This document shows positions 6,082-13,550 of a stretch of 13,644 nucleotides of DNA, in pieces. The stretch lies in the NCBI GenBank assembly GCA_910587545.1, contig CAJUMI010000058.1, forward strand, positions 1,980 to 15,623, read 5' to 3'. The notes beneath the pieces are model-generated. The model saw only the letters and a program-made list of their open reading frames with translations, searched no databases and was not told the DNA's origin. Origin of the DNA: an uncultured Muribaculaceae bacterium (GTDB lineage: Bacteria; Bacteroidota; Bacteroidia; Bacteroidales; Muribaculaceae). Both the position numbers and the translations under genes were made by a program. Each line of letters starts with the position of its first letter. The stretch's first letter is position 1.

Positions 6082-7053
6082 ATGAGCCATAAAGTATTCT
6101 ATCGCTATAATCCTTCGACCGAACGCTATGAGCGCGTCTACCCTTCCGGACGTGCCCGCTTCTTCGCGGCCTTGAGGCAGTCTGCCGTAGGTTTGCTTGT
6201 GGCCGCTGTTGGTTTCGCTTTGGTTTATTTCCTTTGGGAGTCGCCGCGCGAAAGAGACCTGCGTGAGCGAACAGAACAGGTCGAAGACCGACTCGAAATG
6301 CTCAACCGTCGTACCGACCGCGCTCTTGAAGTCATGGAAGACCTTGCCTCACGCGATAATAATTTTTACCGGGTGATGATGCAGGCCGAACCGATCACGG
6401 CCGGTCAGCGCTACGCCGGTCTCGAGCGTCAGAGAAACTATGACGCCATAGATTCAATGGCAGACTCCAAGTTGTTGAGGCTAACCACAGACAAACTGGA
6501 TCTGCTCGACCAGATGCTTTACACTCAGTCTAAATCATACGACTTTCTGGCTCGGGAAGTAGCCAGCACAGCCGACCGCACCGCCCATATACCGGCCATA
6601 CAGCCTATATCGGAAAAATATCTCCGCGCGATGGCATCGGGTTACGGCTGTCGCCGCGATCCGATCTACGGCACGACAAAATTCCACGAAGGCATGGACT
6701 TTTCATCACCTATCGGCACCCCTGTCTACGCCACCGGCAACGGCACAGTCACCAACGCCTCATGGAAAAGCCAATATGGCAATCTGATCGAGATTGCCCA
6801 CGGCTATAACTACACCACCCGCTATGCTCACCTTTCCGAGATACTCGTCAAGCCCGGGCAAAACGTCAAACGAGGTGACCTCATCGGCAAAGTCGGCAAC
6901 ACCGGCAAATCGACCGGCCCCCACCTTCACTATGAAGTGAGATTCCGCGGGCAGCCGCAAAATCCGGTCAACTATTATTTCTACGACCTCACTCCCGAAG
7001 AATACGACAAAATGATACTTGAAGCCGAAAACGCAGGCCATGTGATGGACTGA
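6082..7053 (+). CDS. Membrane-anchored M23 (LytM-type) metallopeptidase
   Basis: This 323-residue protein has a short cytoplasmic basic N-terminus, one membrane segment (about 34-52, AVGLLVAAVGFALVYFLW), a predicted coiled coil (about 55-90, rich in Arg, Glu and Leu) and a C-terminal M23 domain (about 195-295). Zinc ligands are H202 and D206 (FHEGMD) and H283, with catalytic H250 (YAHLS) and H281 (GPHLHYE), so the peptidase looks active. M23 enzymes cut peptide cross-links in peptidoglycan, and this one would act in the periplasm from the inner membrane. The layout resembles the cell-shape endopeptidases and MepM-like proteins of Bacteroidetes. A MerR-type gene begins 23 nt after the stop. 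Confidence 0.92.
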   Translation: MSHKVFYRYNPSTERYERVYPSGRARFFAALRQSAVGLLVAAVGFALVYFLWESPRERDLRERTEQVEDRLEMLNRRTDRALEVMEDLASRDNNFYRVMMQAEPITAGQRYAGLERQRNYDAIDSMADSKLLRLTTDKLDLLDQMLYTQSKSYDFLAREVASTADRTAHIPAIQPISEKYLRAMASGYGCRRDPIYGTTKFHEGMDFSSPIGTPVYATGNGTVTNASWKSQYGNLIEIAHGYNYTTRYAHLSEILVKPGQNVKRGDLIGKVGNTGKSTGPHLHYEVRFRGQPQNPVNYYFYDLTPEEYDKMILEAENAGHVMD

Positions 7054-7076
7054 TCTAAAATCATACCGGAAAAGAC

Positions 7077-7415
7077 ATGAACGACTCTATTGACAAACGC
7101 TTCTACAAAATAAAAGAAGTATCCGAGCTACTTGATCTTCCGGCTTCAACCCTACGGTTCTGGGAGACACAGTTCACGATTCTGAAACCACGTCGCAACG
7201 ACGGCGGAACACGCTTTTACACACCTGCCGACATCGAGATTCTGAAGATGATCAAATATCTGATCAAAGACAAAGGTCTTAAAATCGAAGCCGCACAGGA
7301 AGCCATCAGGCACAACCACTCCGGCATAAGACGCCATCACCGTGCCATCGAAACCCTCAAAGACGTAAAAAGTCGGCTGCAGTCAATCCTCGCCGCTCTC
7401 AACAAACTAAGATAA
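7077..7415 (+). CDS. Small MerR-family transcriptional regulator
   Basis: This 112-residue protein has a MerR winged helix-turn-helix at about residues 9-78 (FYKIKEVSELLDLPASTLRFWE, then GGTRFYTPADIEIL) and a short C-terminal helix (about 90-112) suited to antiparallel dimerisation. It has no cysteine, so it does not sense metals or redox by the usual MerR or SoxR thiol routes, and it has no separate ligand domain. The 23-nt spacing from the M23 gene and the strong terminator after it make the two a transcription unit. The targets are unknown; M23-MerR next to alaS is, as far as I recall, a common order in Bacteroidales. Confidence 0.9.
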   Translation: MNDSIDKRFYKIKEVSELLDLPASTLRFWETQFTILKPRRNDGGTRFYTPADIEILKMIKYLIKDKGLKIEAAQEAIRHNHSGIRRHHRAIETLKDVKSRLQSILAALNKLR

Positions 7416-7446
7416 TCCAAGCCACATATACGCGCTATACATATAC

Positions 7447-7490
7447 ATCAAGGGCGACCTCCCTATGAAAGTCGCCCTTGATATTCTTTT
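7447..7490. terminator. Terminator between the MerR gene and rpmH
   Basis: ATCAAGGGCGAC (7447-7458) pairs perfectly with GTCGCCCTTGAT (7471-7482) around a 12-nt loop, followed by ATTCTTTT. It ends the plus-strand unit and, read the other way, lies 19 nt beyond the rpmH stop. Confidence 0.8.
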
Positions 7491-7508
7491 AATAATTGCG
7501 CTAAAGAA

Positions 7509-7664
7509 TCACTTGCTGCCGATTGAATCAGATACAGTCAGACGAGCGCGGCCTTTGGCACGACGACGTGCAAGCACTTTGCGGCCATCAGGGGTTGACA
7601 TTCTTTCACGGAAACCGTGCTTGTTAACTCTTTTGCGGTTAGAGGGTTGAAATGTTCTTTTCAT
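7509..7664 (-). CDS. rpmH: 50S ribosomal protein L34
   Basis: Reading from the CAT at 7662-7664 on the minus strand gives a 51-residue, very basic protein beginning MKRTFQPSNRKRVNKHGFR and continuing ERMSTPDGRKVLARRRAKGR, which is the L34 signature almost without change. The tail ARLTVSDSIGSK is an extension of the kind found in Bacteroidetes L34. The stop is TGA at 7511-7509. It is a single-gene unit with a clear promoter (7709-7739) and a terminator hairpin just past the stop. L34 is a late, structural 50S protein. In many bacteria rpmH sits next to rnpA and dnaA; that order is absent here. Confidence 0.96.
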   Translation of the reverse strand: MKRTFQPSNRKRVNKHGFRERMSTPDGRKVLARRRAKGRARLTVSDSIGSK

Positions 7665-7708
7665 TGCCTTATATTATTTTCTTGTTTATTATTTCACAAT
7701 TCGGAGTG

Positions 7709-7739
7709 CAAATTTAAGTATTATTTTTTTATCGTGCAA
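7709..7739 (-). promoter_or_regulatory. Bacteroidetes-type promoter of rpmH
   Basis: On the minus strand, TAAATTTG (7716 to 7709) is an exact TAnnTTTG, and a TTG (7739 to 7737) lies 20 bp upstream. The -7 box and its flank (GTGCAAATTTA on the plus strand) are identical to those of the tRNA promoter at 82-92. Confidence 0.75.
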
Positions 7740-8040
7740 AAATCATGCTTCAAAAAAGGTTGTAAAATCGTACTTAAAAGCATTTTTCAAGTCCAACTAT
7801 ATTTTAAACCGTCATTTGACATATGAGCCGGTTCATAGAAGCCACAGGGCATCGCAAATGTCCCGCGCCTTGCTTCTGCCTTAGACCCAGTTCTTGAGTT
7901 CTACCTTACTAATATTGTCGTCAATGAGGCAATCCAATCCTAATATTTTTACTATTTTTGTCTCGTAATAGATACCGGCCTATCCCCCGACATTTTATAA
8001 AACAGTTCATCAAGCAATTGAAGAAATAAAAAATATTCAA
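7740..8040. other. Non-coding stretch between rpmH and the accessory cluster
   Basis: No coding frame is credible. A near-palindrome ATGAGCCGGTTCAT lies around 7823-7836. A -7-like box for the next gene is at 7953-7960. This gap also marks the change from translation and cell-wall genes to the accessory run. Confidence 0.5.
7953..7960 (+). promoter_or_regulatory. Possible -7 box upstream of the accessory cluster
   Basis: TATTTTTG matches TAnnTTTG, about 80 nt before the 8041 start. No TTG is found 19-21 bp upstream, so it would be a weak or activator-dependent promoter. Confidence 0.35.
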
Positions 8041-8745
8041 ATGACATACCCAATGACAGCCGAAATGAAATTTTGTCAGAGTTGCGGAATGCCGCTGACT
8101 GACGACAACAAGGGAACAAACGCCGACGGCAGCATAAATGATGACTACTGCATATATTGCTATAAAGACGGCAAGTTCACTCAGGATATGACTATGGAAC
8201 AGATGATTGACCACTGCGCCCGATTTACCGAAGATATCAACAGACATTCAGGACAGAATCTTACACAGGAACAGGCGAAAGAGATGATGCGCCAATTCTT
8301 TCCTCGTCTGAAACGGTGGCAACAAAAGGACGAGAGAACAATTATTGAAAAGGCCGTCGATCTGCTGGCAAAATGCAAAGAAGTTACTGTGGCATCAATC
8401 AATTACGACGGTTTTCCGCGCCCTGTACCTATGGCAAAGGGCGTTACATCAGGATGTAACGAGGTCTGGATGGCGACAGGAGCTGACTCGGAGAAAGTTG
8501 CCGATTTCAAAATTAATCACAAAGCCGGGCTATGTTATTCTTTTGACGGTGACAGTGTGGCCTTGCGCGGAACTGTTGAAGTGATTACCGACGACTTGAT
8601 ACGCAAAGAAATGTGGCAGGACTGGTATATCAATCATTTTCCGGATGGTCCGACAGATCCCAACTACGTACTTATCCGCTTCATAGGGACTGAAGCTACA
8701 TTTTGGATAAGTGGCGAGTTCATCCATGAAAATCTTCTAAAATAA
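8041..8745 (+). CDS. Zinc-ribbon and PNPOx-like flavin-binding fusion protein
   Basis: This 234-residue protein has two domains. Residues about 10-95 form a putative zinc ribbon with C12 and C15 (CQSCGMPL) and C37 and C40 (YCIYCYKDGKF), ending in a helical part with FFPRLKRW, as in the PF12674-type domain. Residues about 98-234 look like a pyridoxamine-5'-phosphate-oxidase-like split barrel (VASINYDGFPRPVPM, then WMATGADSEKVADFKINHKAGLCY and a LRGTVEVI strand), a fold that binds FMN or F420 in stress protein 26 relatives. The likely role is a flavin-dependent reductase or cofactor-binding stress protein in the cytoplasm; the substrate is unknown. The ATG at 8041 follows an A-rich region, and 8053 is an alternative start. 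A DJ-1 gene begins 6 nt after the stop. Confidence 0.85.
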   Translation: MTYPMTAEMKFCQSCGMPLTDDNKGTNADGSINDDYCIYCYKDGKFTQDMTMEQMIDHCARFTEDINRHSGQNLTQEQAKEMMRQFFPRLKRWQQKDERTIIEKAVDLLAKCKEVTVASINYDGFPRPVPMAKGVTSGCNEVWMATGADSEKVADFKINHKAGLCYSFDGDSVALRGTVEVITDDLIRKEMWQDWYINHFPDGPTDPNYVLIRFIGTEATFWISGEFIHENLLK

Positions 8746-8751
8746 AATCAT

Positions 8752-9360
8752 ATGAACAACGAAATTCTATACGTCCTTTTACCAGAATATGCCGCGCATG
8801 AGGCGGTATTCCTTTCTGAAGCTATTGCGTCCGACGGGACAGCGATGAAAGAGCAACCCAAATATATCAATAAAGTCGTTGCTCCTACATTGGAACCGGT
8901 CTCATCAATTGGCGGCTTCCACACTGTACCCGATTACTCATTTAACACAATGCCTGATGATTATGCGGCTCTGGTTCTTATCGGAGGCTTCGGATGGTTA
9001 AAGCCTGTCGCTGAACAGGTCGAACCGATTGTCCGTCACGCCATAGATCACGGCAAGATTATAGGCGCGATCTGCAATGGCGCATCATTCATGGCTAAGC
9101 ATGGATTTCTCAATGGCATCAAACATACGGGCAACGGTCTCGATCAGCTAAAGCTATGGGGCTGCGACAAATACACCAACTCCGATGGGTATATTCACAC
9201 TCAGGCTGTCAGCGACAATAACATCGTGACTGCAAACGGTTCTGCCACGCTCGAATTTGCCAAAGAGTTGCTTTTGTTACTTGAAAACGATACGCCGGAG
9301 ATCATCGAGATGAACTATCAGTTCAACAAACAGGGCTTCTGCGTCTTATTTCCGGGATAG
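8752..9360 (+). CDS. DJ-1/PfpI family protein
   Basis: This 202-residue cytoplasmic protein has the DJ-1/PfpI flavodoxin-like fold. The nucleophile elbow is GAICNGAS with C108, and the acidic partner typical of DJ-1 is E17 in YAAHEAVFL. A strand with VLIGGFGW (about 75-82) provides the usual glycine turn. Family members act as proteases, glyoxalase III/deglycases, chaperones or amidotransferase relatives, so the precise reaction is open. The 6-nt gap from the zinc-ribbon/PNPOx gene indicates one transcription unit. Both would suit repair or removal of oxidised or glycated molecules, which is inference. Confidence 0.88.
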   Translation: MNNEILYVLLPEYAAHEAVFLSEAIASDGTAMKEQPKYINKVVAPTLEPVSSIGGFHTVPDYSFNTMPDDYAALVLIGGFGWLKPVAEQVEPIVRHAIDHGKIIGAICNGASFMAKHGFLNGIKHTGNGLDQLKLWGCDKYTNSDGYIHTQAVSDNNIVTANGSATLEFAKELLLLLENDTPEIIEMNYQFNKQGFCVLFPG

Positions 9361-9415
9361 AGCATGGCTTGCACGGATTAATTAAAAGATAATCATAATT
9401 ATAATCGTCGTTACT

Positions 9416-9970
9416 ATGATCGAAACCGACAGACTTATTCTGCGCCATTGGCGCGAAACCGATGCCGAAGCATTGTTCAGATATGCAAGCGACCCAGATA
9501 TTGGTCCGATTGCGGGATGGCACCCGCATACATCCGTAGAAAACAGCCTTGAAATCATCCAGACTATATTTAGAGCTCCGGAAACATATGCAGTTGTGCT
9601 GAAAGAAACCGGAGAGCCTGTCGGGAGTTGCGGTATTATGTTCCAAGATAGCCTTCACTCCGCGGAGATAAAACAAGGCGATGCTGAAATCGGTTATTGG
9701 ATCGGTAAACCGTATTGGGGTCAAGGTCTGATTCCGGAAGCAGTCAAGGCTTTATTGGCACGATGTTTCAACAATTTACATCTTAACGCCGTATGGTGCG
9801 GTTATTATGAAGGAAACACAAAGTCGAAAAGGGTCTGCGAAAAAACCGGCTTCAAATTTCACCATACCAACAAAGATATCGCGTCCCCACTCGGAGATCA
9901 ACGGACAGAACATTTCCACATAATTACAAAGGAAGATTATAACACATCATCCAAACGCAAGCACATTTAG
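9416..9970 (+). CDS. GNAT acetyltransferase, RimJ/RimL type
   Basis: This 184-residue protein begins with the TDRLILRHWRETDAEALFRY signature of the RimJ/RimL-like GNAT group. It has a beta4 strand with AEIGYWIGKPYWGQGLIPEA (about 91-110), containing the acetyl-CoA pyrophosphate loop (WGQGLIPEA in place of Q/RxxGxG/A), and an NTKSKRVCEKTGF helix near the C-terminus. These enzymes acetylate protein N-termini or small amines, but the acceptor cannot be predicted. It starts 55 nt after the DJ-1 stop; no clear promoter is seen between them. The last 12 residues are basic and without a known role. Confidence 0.9.
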   Translation: MIETDRLILRHWRETDAEALFRYASDPDIGPIAGWHPHTSVENSLEIIQTIFRAPETYAVVLKETGEPVGSCGIMFQDSLHSAEIKQGDAEIGYWIGKPYWGQGLIPEAVKALLARCFNNLHLNAVWCGYYEGNTKSKRVCEKTGFKFHHTNKDIASPLGDQRTEHFHIITKEDYNTSSKRKHI

Positions 9971-9994
9971 ATTTCCAATAAAAATTATTGCTCC

Positions 9995-10504
9995 ATGATG
10001 AAATTTTTTATAGCCCTTATAACTGTTTTTATACCGGCGTGTTTTGTATCATGCTATGGTTCATCCAAGAAGGCAGCAACCGAACAATCTATTGAAAAAG
10101 ACGCGTCCACCGATGAAGTTCTTACAAAGAATGACAAGAGCATTGATTTAATAAAGTCGGTATACGACATCTTTGTATTCGCAATCGATGCGGATGGCGA
10201 TAATATTCATCACCCCGAAAAGTATTTCACGGCTCATGCCCTCAAAAAACTCCGGGAGGACTTTGAATTTGATTGCGAAGATGAGCCCTGCTATGCCTAT
10301 TATGCTCTAAGAACTGACGCACAAGATTCTAAGCCGGGATCAGATGGAATATTTCTGATTTACAATATCGAACCTATTGAAGATGAATGGTATATGGTAT
10401 CCTACTCAGATATGGGCTGGCACGGTAAAACGCTAATCAAGATTTCAGACGGACGGATTGACGATTATAAACGGCAAGTCGATAATGAAAGTAATCGGGA
10501 TTAA
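9995..10504 (+). CDS. Lipoprotein, possibly DUF3828-like
   Basis: This 169-residue protein has a type II signal: a hydrophobic segment at about 4-18 and a lipobox FVSC with C20 as the lipidated residue. No acidic lipoprotein export signal follows directly. Residues about 45-165 form one soluble domain with regularly placed acidic and aromatic residues (YDIFVFAIDADGDN, YAYYALRTDAQD, EPIEDEWYMVSYSD), reminiscent of DUF3828 periplasmic proteins; I hold this family call only moderately. The function is unknown. The start at 9995 could equally be the next Met codon. Its 3' end overlaps the following flavoprotein gene by 20 nt, suggesting coupled translation. Confidence 0.72.
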   Translation: MMKFFIALITVFIPACFVSCYGSSKKAATEQSIEKDASTDEVLTKNDKSIDLIKSVYDIFVFAIDADGDNIHHPEKYFTAHALKKLREDFEFDCEDEPCYAYYALRTDAQDSKPGSDGIFLIYNIEPIEDEWYMVSYSDMGWHGKTLIKISDGRIDDYKRQVDNESNRD

Positions 10505-11054
10505 CGGTAGCGCACGAAAAGACGGCAACACGGCTATCATAATACGCACGATATTTGAGGAGCTGAATAAGAACGGAATCGACACCGAGCTTATTCAATT
10601 AGCCGACATGGATATCGAGCCATGCCGCGCCTGCTTTGTCTGTAAAGGAAAGGGCAACTGCGTGTTCCGCGAAGACGGATTCGTCAAGGTATTCAGTAAA
10701 ATGGCCGAAGCCGACGGAATAATTCTCGGCTCGCCGGTCTATTCAGCCGATGTCTCATCCCGGATGAAAGCCTTGTTGGAAAGAGGGGGCGTTGTCGCTG
10801 CTACAAATCCCGGTATTTTGAAACATAAATTAGGAGTATCTGTCGCCGCTGTGCGTCGTGCAGGCGGAATGACTGCGGTTGACACCATGAACCATTTCTT
10901 TCTCAATAAAGAGATGATAGTCGTTGGATCGACATATTGGAATATGGTGTATGGAAAAGAAATAGGTGATGTCCTCAAAGATAACGAGGGTATTGCCAAT
11001 ATGCGCAACCTTGGTCAAAACATGGCTTCAGTCATGCTTAAATTATATTCGTGA
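10485..11054 (+). CDS. NADPH-dependent FMN reductase/iron-sulfur flavoprotein-like
   Basis: This 189-residue flavodoxin-fold protein has an FMN phosphate loop GINGSARKDGNT (5-16) and a second flavin segment GSPVYSADVSSRMKALLER (82-100). Four cysteines, C47, C50, C53 and C59, follow the spacing C-x2-C-x2-C-x5-C, matching the compact cluster motif (C-x2-C-x2-C-x4-7-C) known from iron-sulfur flavoproteins, so a 4Fe-4S cluster besides FMN is likely. I chose the ATG at 10485 rather than an upstream TTG (10458) because the fold begins MKVIGINGSA. It would act as a cytoplasmic electron-transfer or reductase protein. The reading frame starts inside the preceding lipoprotein gene. Confidence 0.9.
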   Translation: MKVIGINGSARKDGNTAIIIRTIFEELNKNGIDTELIQLADMDIEPCRACFVCKGKGNCVFREDGFVKVFSKMAEADGIILGSPVYSADVSSRMKALLERGGVVAATNPGILKHKLGVSVAAVRRAGGMTAVDTMNHFFLNKEMIVVGSTYWNMVYGKEIGDVLKDNEGIANMRNLGQNMASVMLKLYS

Positions 11055-11118
11055 TGTCATGCTAAATTCATTAATTCAATAGAATATATATAATTAACCA
11101 TACTAAAAGAAAAATTTT

Positions 11119-11610
11119 ATGAAACTACAGATTAAATCATTCTTTGCTATCGCAATTCTATCGGCTGGAATCTCAACGGGATGTTCCGGTAATAAAAATA
11201 ACAGTACCGATGCCGCAACAAGCACAACTTTGGAAATAATGGCGGATGCAGACATCCGGGGGCAATGGTACATAGAGAACATCGTCTTCAGTGATTCGGA
11301 TTATGTACGCCCGGACGAAACGATACACAGTCTCCGCCAATATATAATTTTTGAAGACAGCACATATTTCATCCAGACAAACTGCAACACAATCTCGGGA
11401 CCTTACACCATCAAAGGTGATTCAATCACTCTTGGCGACGGAGCAATGACCGAGATGGCTTGCGATGACATGGCGGTCGAAGACGCCTTGCGCAGAATTC
11501 TCCCTGACATTTCCACAATAGACATTCAAAACGATTCGGTAGTCAGACTGAACGGACACACACCGGCAGAATGTATCCTGCTTTGTAAAGCAACAGGAAT
11601 AATAAGATAA
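11119..11610 (+). CDS. META-domain (HslJ-like) lipoprotein
   Basis: This 163-residue protein has a lipoprotein signal peptide (hydrophobic about 8-19, lipobox STGC with C22). Residues about 46-160 fit a META/HslJ-type domain: RGQWYIENIVF opening, TNCNTISGPYTIKGDSITL core (NCN at 88-90 replaces the usual GCN) and the TEMACDDMAVEDAL motif with C115. HslJ in E. coli is a heat-inducible, novobiocin-resistance-related outer-membrane lipoprotein; the molecular action of the domain is unknown. It would sit on the outer-membrane inner leaflet or at the surface. It is separated by 64 nt from the flavoprotein gene and by 30 nt from the next GNAT gene. Confidence 0.85.
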   Translation: MKLQIKSFFAIAILSAGISTGCSGNKNNSTDAATSTTLEIMADADIRGQWYIENIVFSDSDYVRPDETIHSLRQYIIFEDSTYFIQTNCNTISGPYTIKGDSITLGDGAMTEMACDDMAVEDALRRILPDISTIDIQNDSVVRLNGHTPAECILLCKATGIIR

Positions 11611-11640
11611 AAGTCAATAGACGAATCAAACTTAACCATA

Positions 11641-12159
11641 ATGAGCCTAACCCTAAGGCCATATCAGCCCGCTGACGCCAACGTAATCACGTCATGGATT
11701 AAGAGCGAACACCTTATGCGCCAATGGTGCGCTGATCGATATGAGCGTTATCCCGTCACTGCCGATGACATGAACTCTTATCATCAGCAATATATTGACG
11801 GACAACGTTCTGTTGCCTTGACTATGATTGACGGTGAAGAGGTAACAGGATATATAACAATGCGCACACCCCATGAGGATCCAACTGAGCGACGCATAGG
11901 ATTTGTCATCGTCGATGATACAAAACGAGGCCGAGGCCTCGGAAACGCCCTTGTCAGCAAAGCTGTTGCACATGCCTTCGATAAACTGGGCGCCCAAAAG
12001 ATATCATTGGGCGTATTTGAAAATAATCCTAAGGCTATAGGATGTTATGAATCCGTTGGGTTCCATCGAGTCGTCAGTCAGGAAACCGAGAGTTACGTAT
12101 GTCTTGGCCAGACGTGGAATTGCATTGAAATGGCAATATGGAAACATACGGTCAAGTAG
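11641..12159 (+). CDS. GNAT acetyltransferase
   Basis: This 172-residue acetyltransferase begins MSLTLRPYQPADANVITSWI, a typical GNAT first strand and helix. It has the acetyl-CoA loop in KRGRGLGNALVSKAVAHAF (about 99-117), a near-perfect RxxGxG/A, and a closing NNPKAIGCYESVGFHRV segment (about 128-144). It is not close to the RimJ/RimL gene at 9416, so the two are distinct family members rather than a recent duplication. The acceptor substrate is unknown. It lies 30 nt after the META lipoprotein gene and probably ends the transcript, although I see no strong terminator; an 8-bp inverted repeat occurs at 12178-12248. Confidence 0.9.
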   Translation: MSLTLRPYQPADANVITSWIKSEHLMRQWCADRYERYPVTADDMNSYHQQYIDGQRSVALTMIDGEEVTGYITMRTPHEDPTERRIGFVIVDDTKRGRGLGNALVSKAVAHAFDKLGAQKISLGVFENNPKAIGCYESVGFHRVVSQETESYVCLGQTWNCIEMAIWKHTVK

Positions 12160-12177
12160 CCTCTAATTTCTATGTGA

Positions 12178-12248
12178 TCAGCCCAATGATGACATCTATT
12201 CTAGATAATTCTGACTCCGCATTAACCTCAATGGAGAGAATGGGCTGA
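12178..12248. repeat. 8-bp inverted repeat with 55-bp spacer
   Basis: TCAGCCCA (12178-12185) and TGGGCTGA (12241-12248) are perfect complements in the gap between the GNAT and DUF4421-like genes. The spacer is A+T-rich and lacks a strong internal stem. It may be a weak terminator or operator pair, or chance. Confidence 0.3.
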
Positions 12249-12289
12249 AGAAGTTACAAGGCATCGATGTATGACCATGAAATAATCAT

Positions 12290-13375
12290 ATGAGTATGAT
12301 AGAGCATAATGATTTTGAGAGCTTAGCGTGGAAATGTTCTTTCCCGTCGGTGATGGTGACAATCATCATAATGTCGGCATTTCTCCCGCAAAAGGCTTTA
12401 AGCGTCAATATAGATTTTAATTCAATCGCAGCCAAAGGAGCCTTCCCGAAATTTTGTGTGGACACATATCATTGGATAGACCGTACACTCAATGGTGCTG
12501 ATACGTCCTATGTGAAATCAACCGGCTACAAATGGAACTTAAAACTACGAACCAACGGATGGAGCGATTTCAACCATTTTTATTTCGATAAAGACAACAG
12601 AATGAAAATGCACTCGCCGTTTTGCGGATCAATAGGTGCTGACGTACAGTTTATGGCGGTAGCGTTAGGCTACGACTTAAACCTAAATCATCTGTTTGGC
12701 GGCAAGGACAGATCCAAGTCTAAATTCAACTTGGACTTTTCAAGCGGCTTGCTTTCCGCACGGCTGTACTCCATAAAAAATGAGGATGGAATGACAATAT
12801 CACGATTCGGAGATTTAAAAAAGCAGAACATAGAATACTACGGCTTAAAATCAACGGTGTGGGGAATTGACATTACATGTTTTCTTAATCCGAGACGATA
12901 CTATGGCTCGGCAACGCTATCATTTGGCAAAATCCAGATTCGCAGCCAGGGTTCATGGCTCGTGGGACTGGCATATCAGTCACAAAAGCTTAATTTTGAT
13001 TTCACGAGCCTTCCGGATGAGGTCAAGCCATGGCTGCCTGAAAAATGGCATGGAAAAACTTATACGACGGACGGCTATAACATCGGATTAAGCGGAGGGT
13101 ACGGCTACAACTGGGTGCCTCGCCGCAACTTGACCTTAGGGATGCAGGCAATGGTTATTCCGAGCTTGAATTACGGATATGTAAACGGTGATGAGAAACA
13201 GTATGGTTTTAGGATAAACTATCGCCTAAATGTAGGCATGTTTTGGAATTATAACCGTTGGTTTATCGGAGCGGCGGCAAAAGTTGATGCTTCCGCTATA
13301 TACTCAAATTCAACGCTCACCAACGGCCTTGTCAATCTGGAAGCAAAAATAGGATGGCGGTTCAATCTTTTTTAA
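12290..13375 (+). CDS. Outer-membrane beta-barrel protein, DUF4421-like
   Basis: This 361-residue protein has a hydrophobic segment at about 20-33 and a plausible signal cleavage after ALS (36-38). Many amphipathic strands with alternating aromatic and polar residues follow (for example MAVALGYDLNLNHLF, GSATLSFGKIQI, LSGGYGYNWVPRRNLTLGMQAMV), ending in a C-terminal phenylalanine strand (IGWRFNLF), the usual mark of an outer-membrane barrel. The DTSYVKSTGYKWNLKLRTN start of the mature part resembles DUF4421 proteins of Bacteroidetes. The annotated start gives a long, polar n-region of about 19 residues, and the Met at residue 22 is a possible alternative. Substrate or role is unknown. It lies 130 bp from the preceding gene, so it may have its own promoter, which I could not identify. 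Confidence 0.7.
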   Translation: MSMIEHNDFESLAWKCSFPSVMVTIIIMSAFLPQKALSVNIDFNSIAAKGAFPKFCVDTYHWIDRTLNGADTSYVKSTGYKWNLKLRTNGWSDFNHFYFDKDNRMKMHSPFCGSIGADVQFMAVALGYDLNLNHLFGGKDRSKSKFNLDFSSGLLSARLYSIKNEDGMTISRFGDLKKQNIEYYGLKSTVWGIDITCFLNPRRYYGSATLSFGKIQIRSQGSWLVGLAYQSQKLNFDFTSLPDEVKPWLPEKWHGKTYTTDGYNIGLSGGYGYNWVPRRNLTLGMQAMVIPSLNYGYVNGDEKQYGFRINYRLNVGMFWNYNRWFIGAAAKVDASAIYSNSTLTNGLVNLEAKIGWRFNLF

Positions 13376-13472
13376 CGGGATTCCCTGGGCTTCATAAAAA
13401 GAAAGCGGTTGAGCTTTTTGTAACGGAATTCTTGCTTGCCTACTCCGTAATAAAGACTGACACGCCCCTGAT

Positions 13473-13544
13473 TTTCCGATTATCCCTCTCGGTCATGCTG
13501 TTCCGACGCAACAGATCAACAATCGGAAAGTATAGGGAGAGGGA
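13473..13544 (+). repeat. Interleaved inverted repeats that could form a pseudoknot
   Basis: TTTCCGATT (13473-13481) pairs with AATCGGAAA (13521-13529). TCCCTCTC (13483-13490) pairs with GAGAGGGA (13537-13544). The two helices interlock in the order A-B-A'-B', which in RNA is an H-type pseudoknot with loops of 1, 30 and 7 nt. The complementarity is exact; whether it is transcribed and folds is unknown. Confidence 0.4.
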
Positions 13545-13550
13545 GGCTCT

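Noticed and set aside
7465..7826. Plus-strand reading frames across rpmH and its promoter
   Set aside because: They are antisense to an almost perfect L34 gene and continue into A+T-rich promoter DNA; the translations look like no protein family.
10458..10484. TTG start of the flavoprotein gene, adding nine residues
   Set aside because: The added residues precede a typical flavodoxin-fold first strand that begins at the ATG 10485.
11931..11942. 12-bp palindrome CCGAGGCCTCGG inside the second GNAT gene
   Set aside because: It encodes the conserved acetyl-CoA loop (RGRGLG), so the sequence is explained by coding constraint.
9416..12159. Two GNAT genes as a tandem duplication
   Set aside because: Their N-termini, acetyl-CoA loops and lengths differ clearly, and they belong to different GNAT branches.
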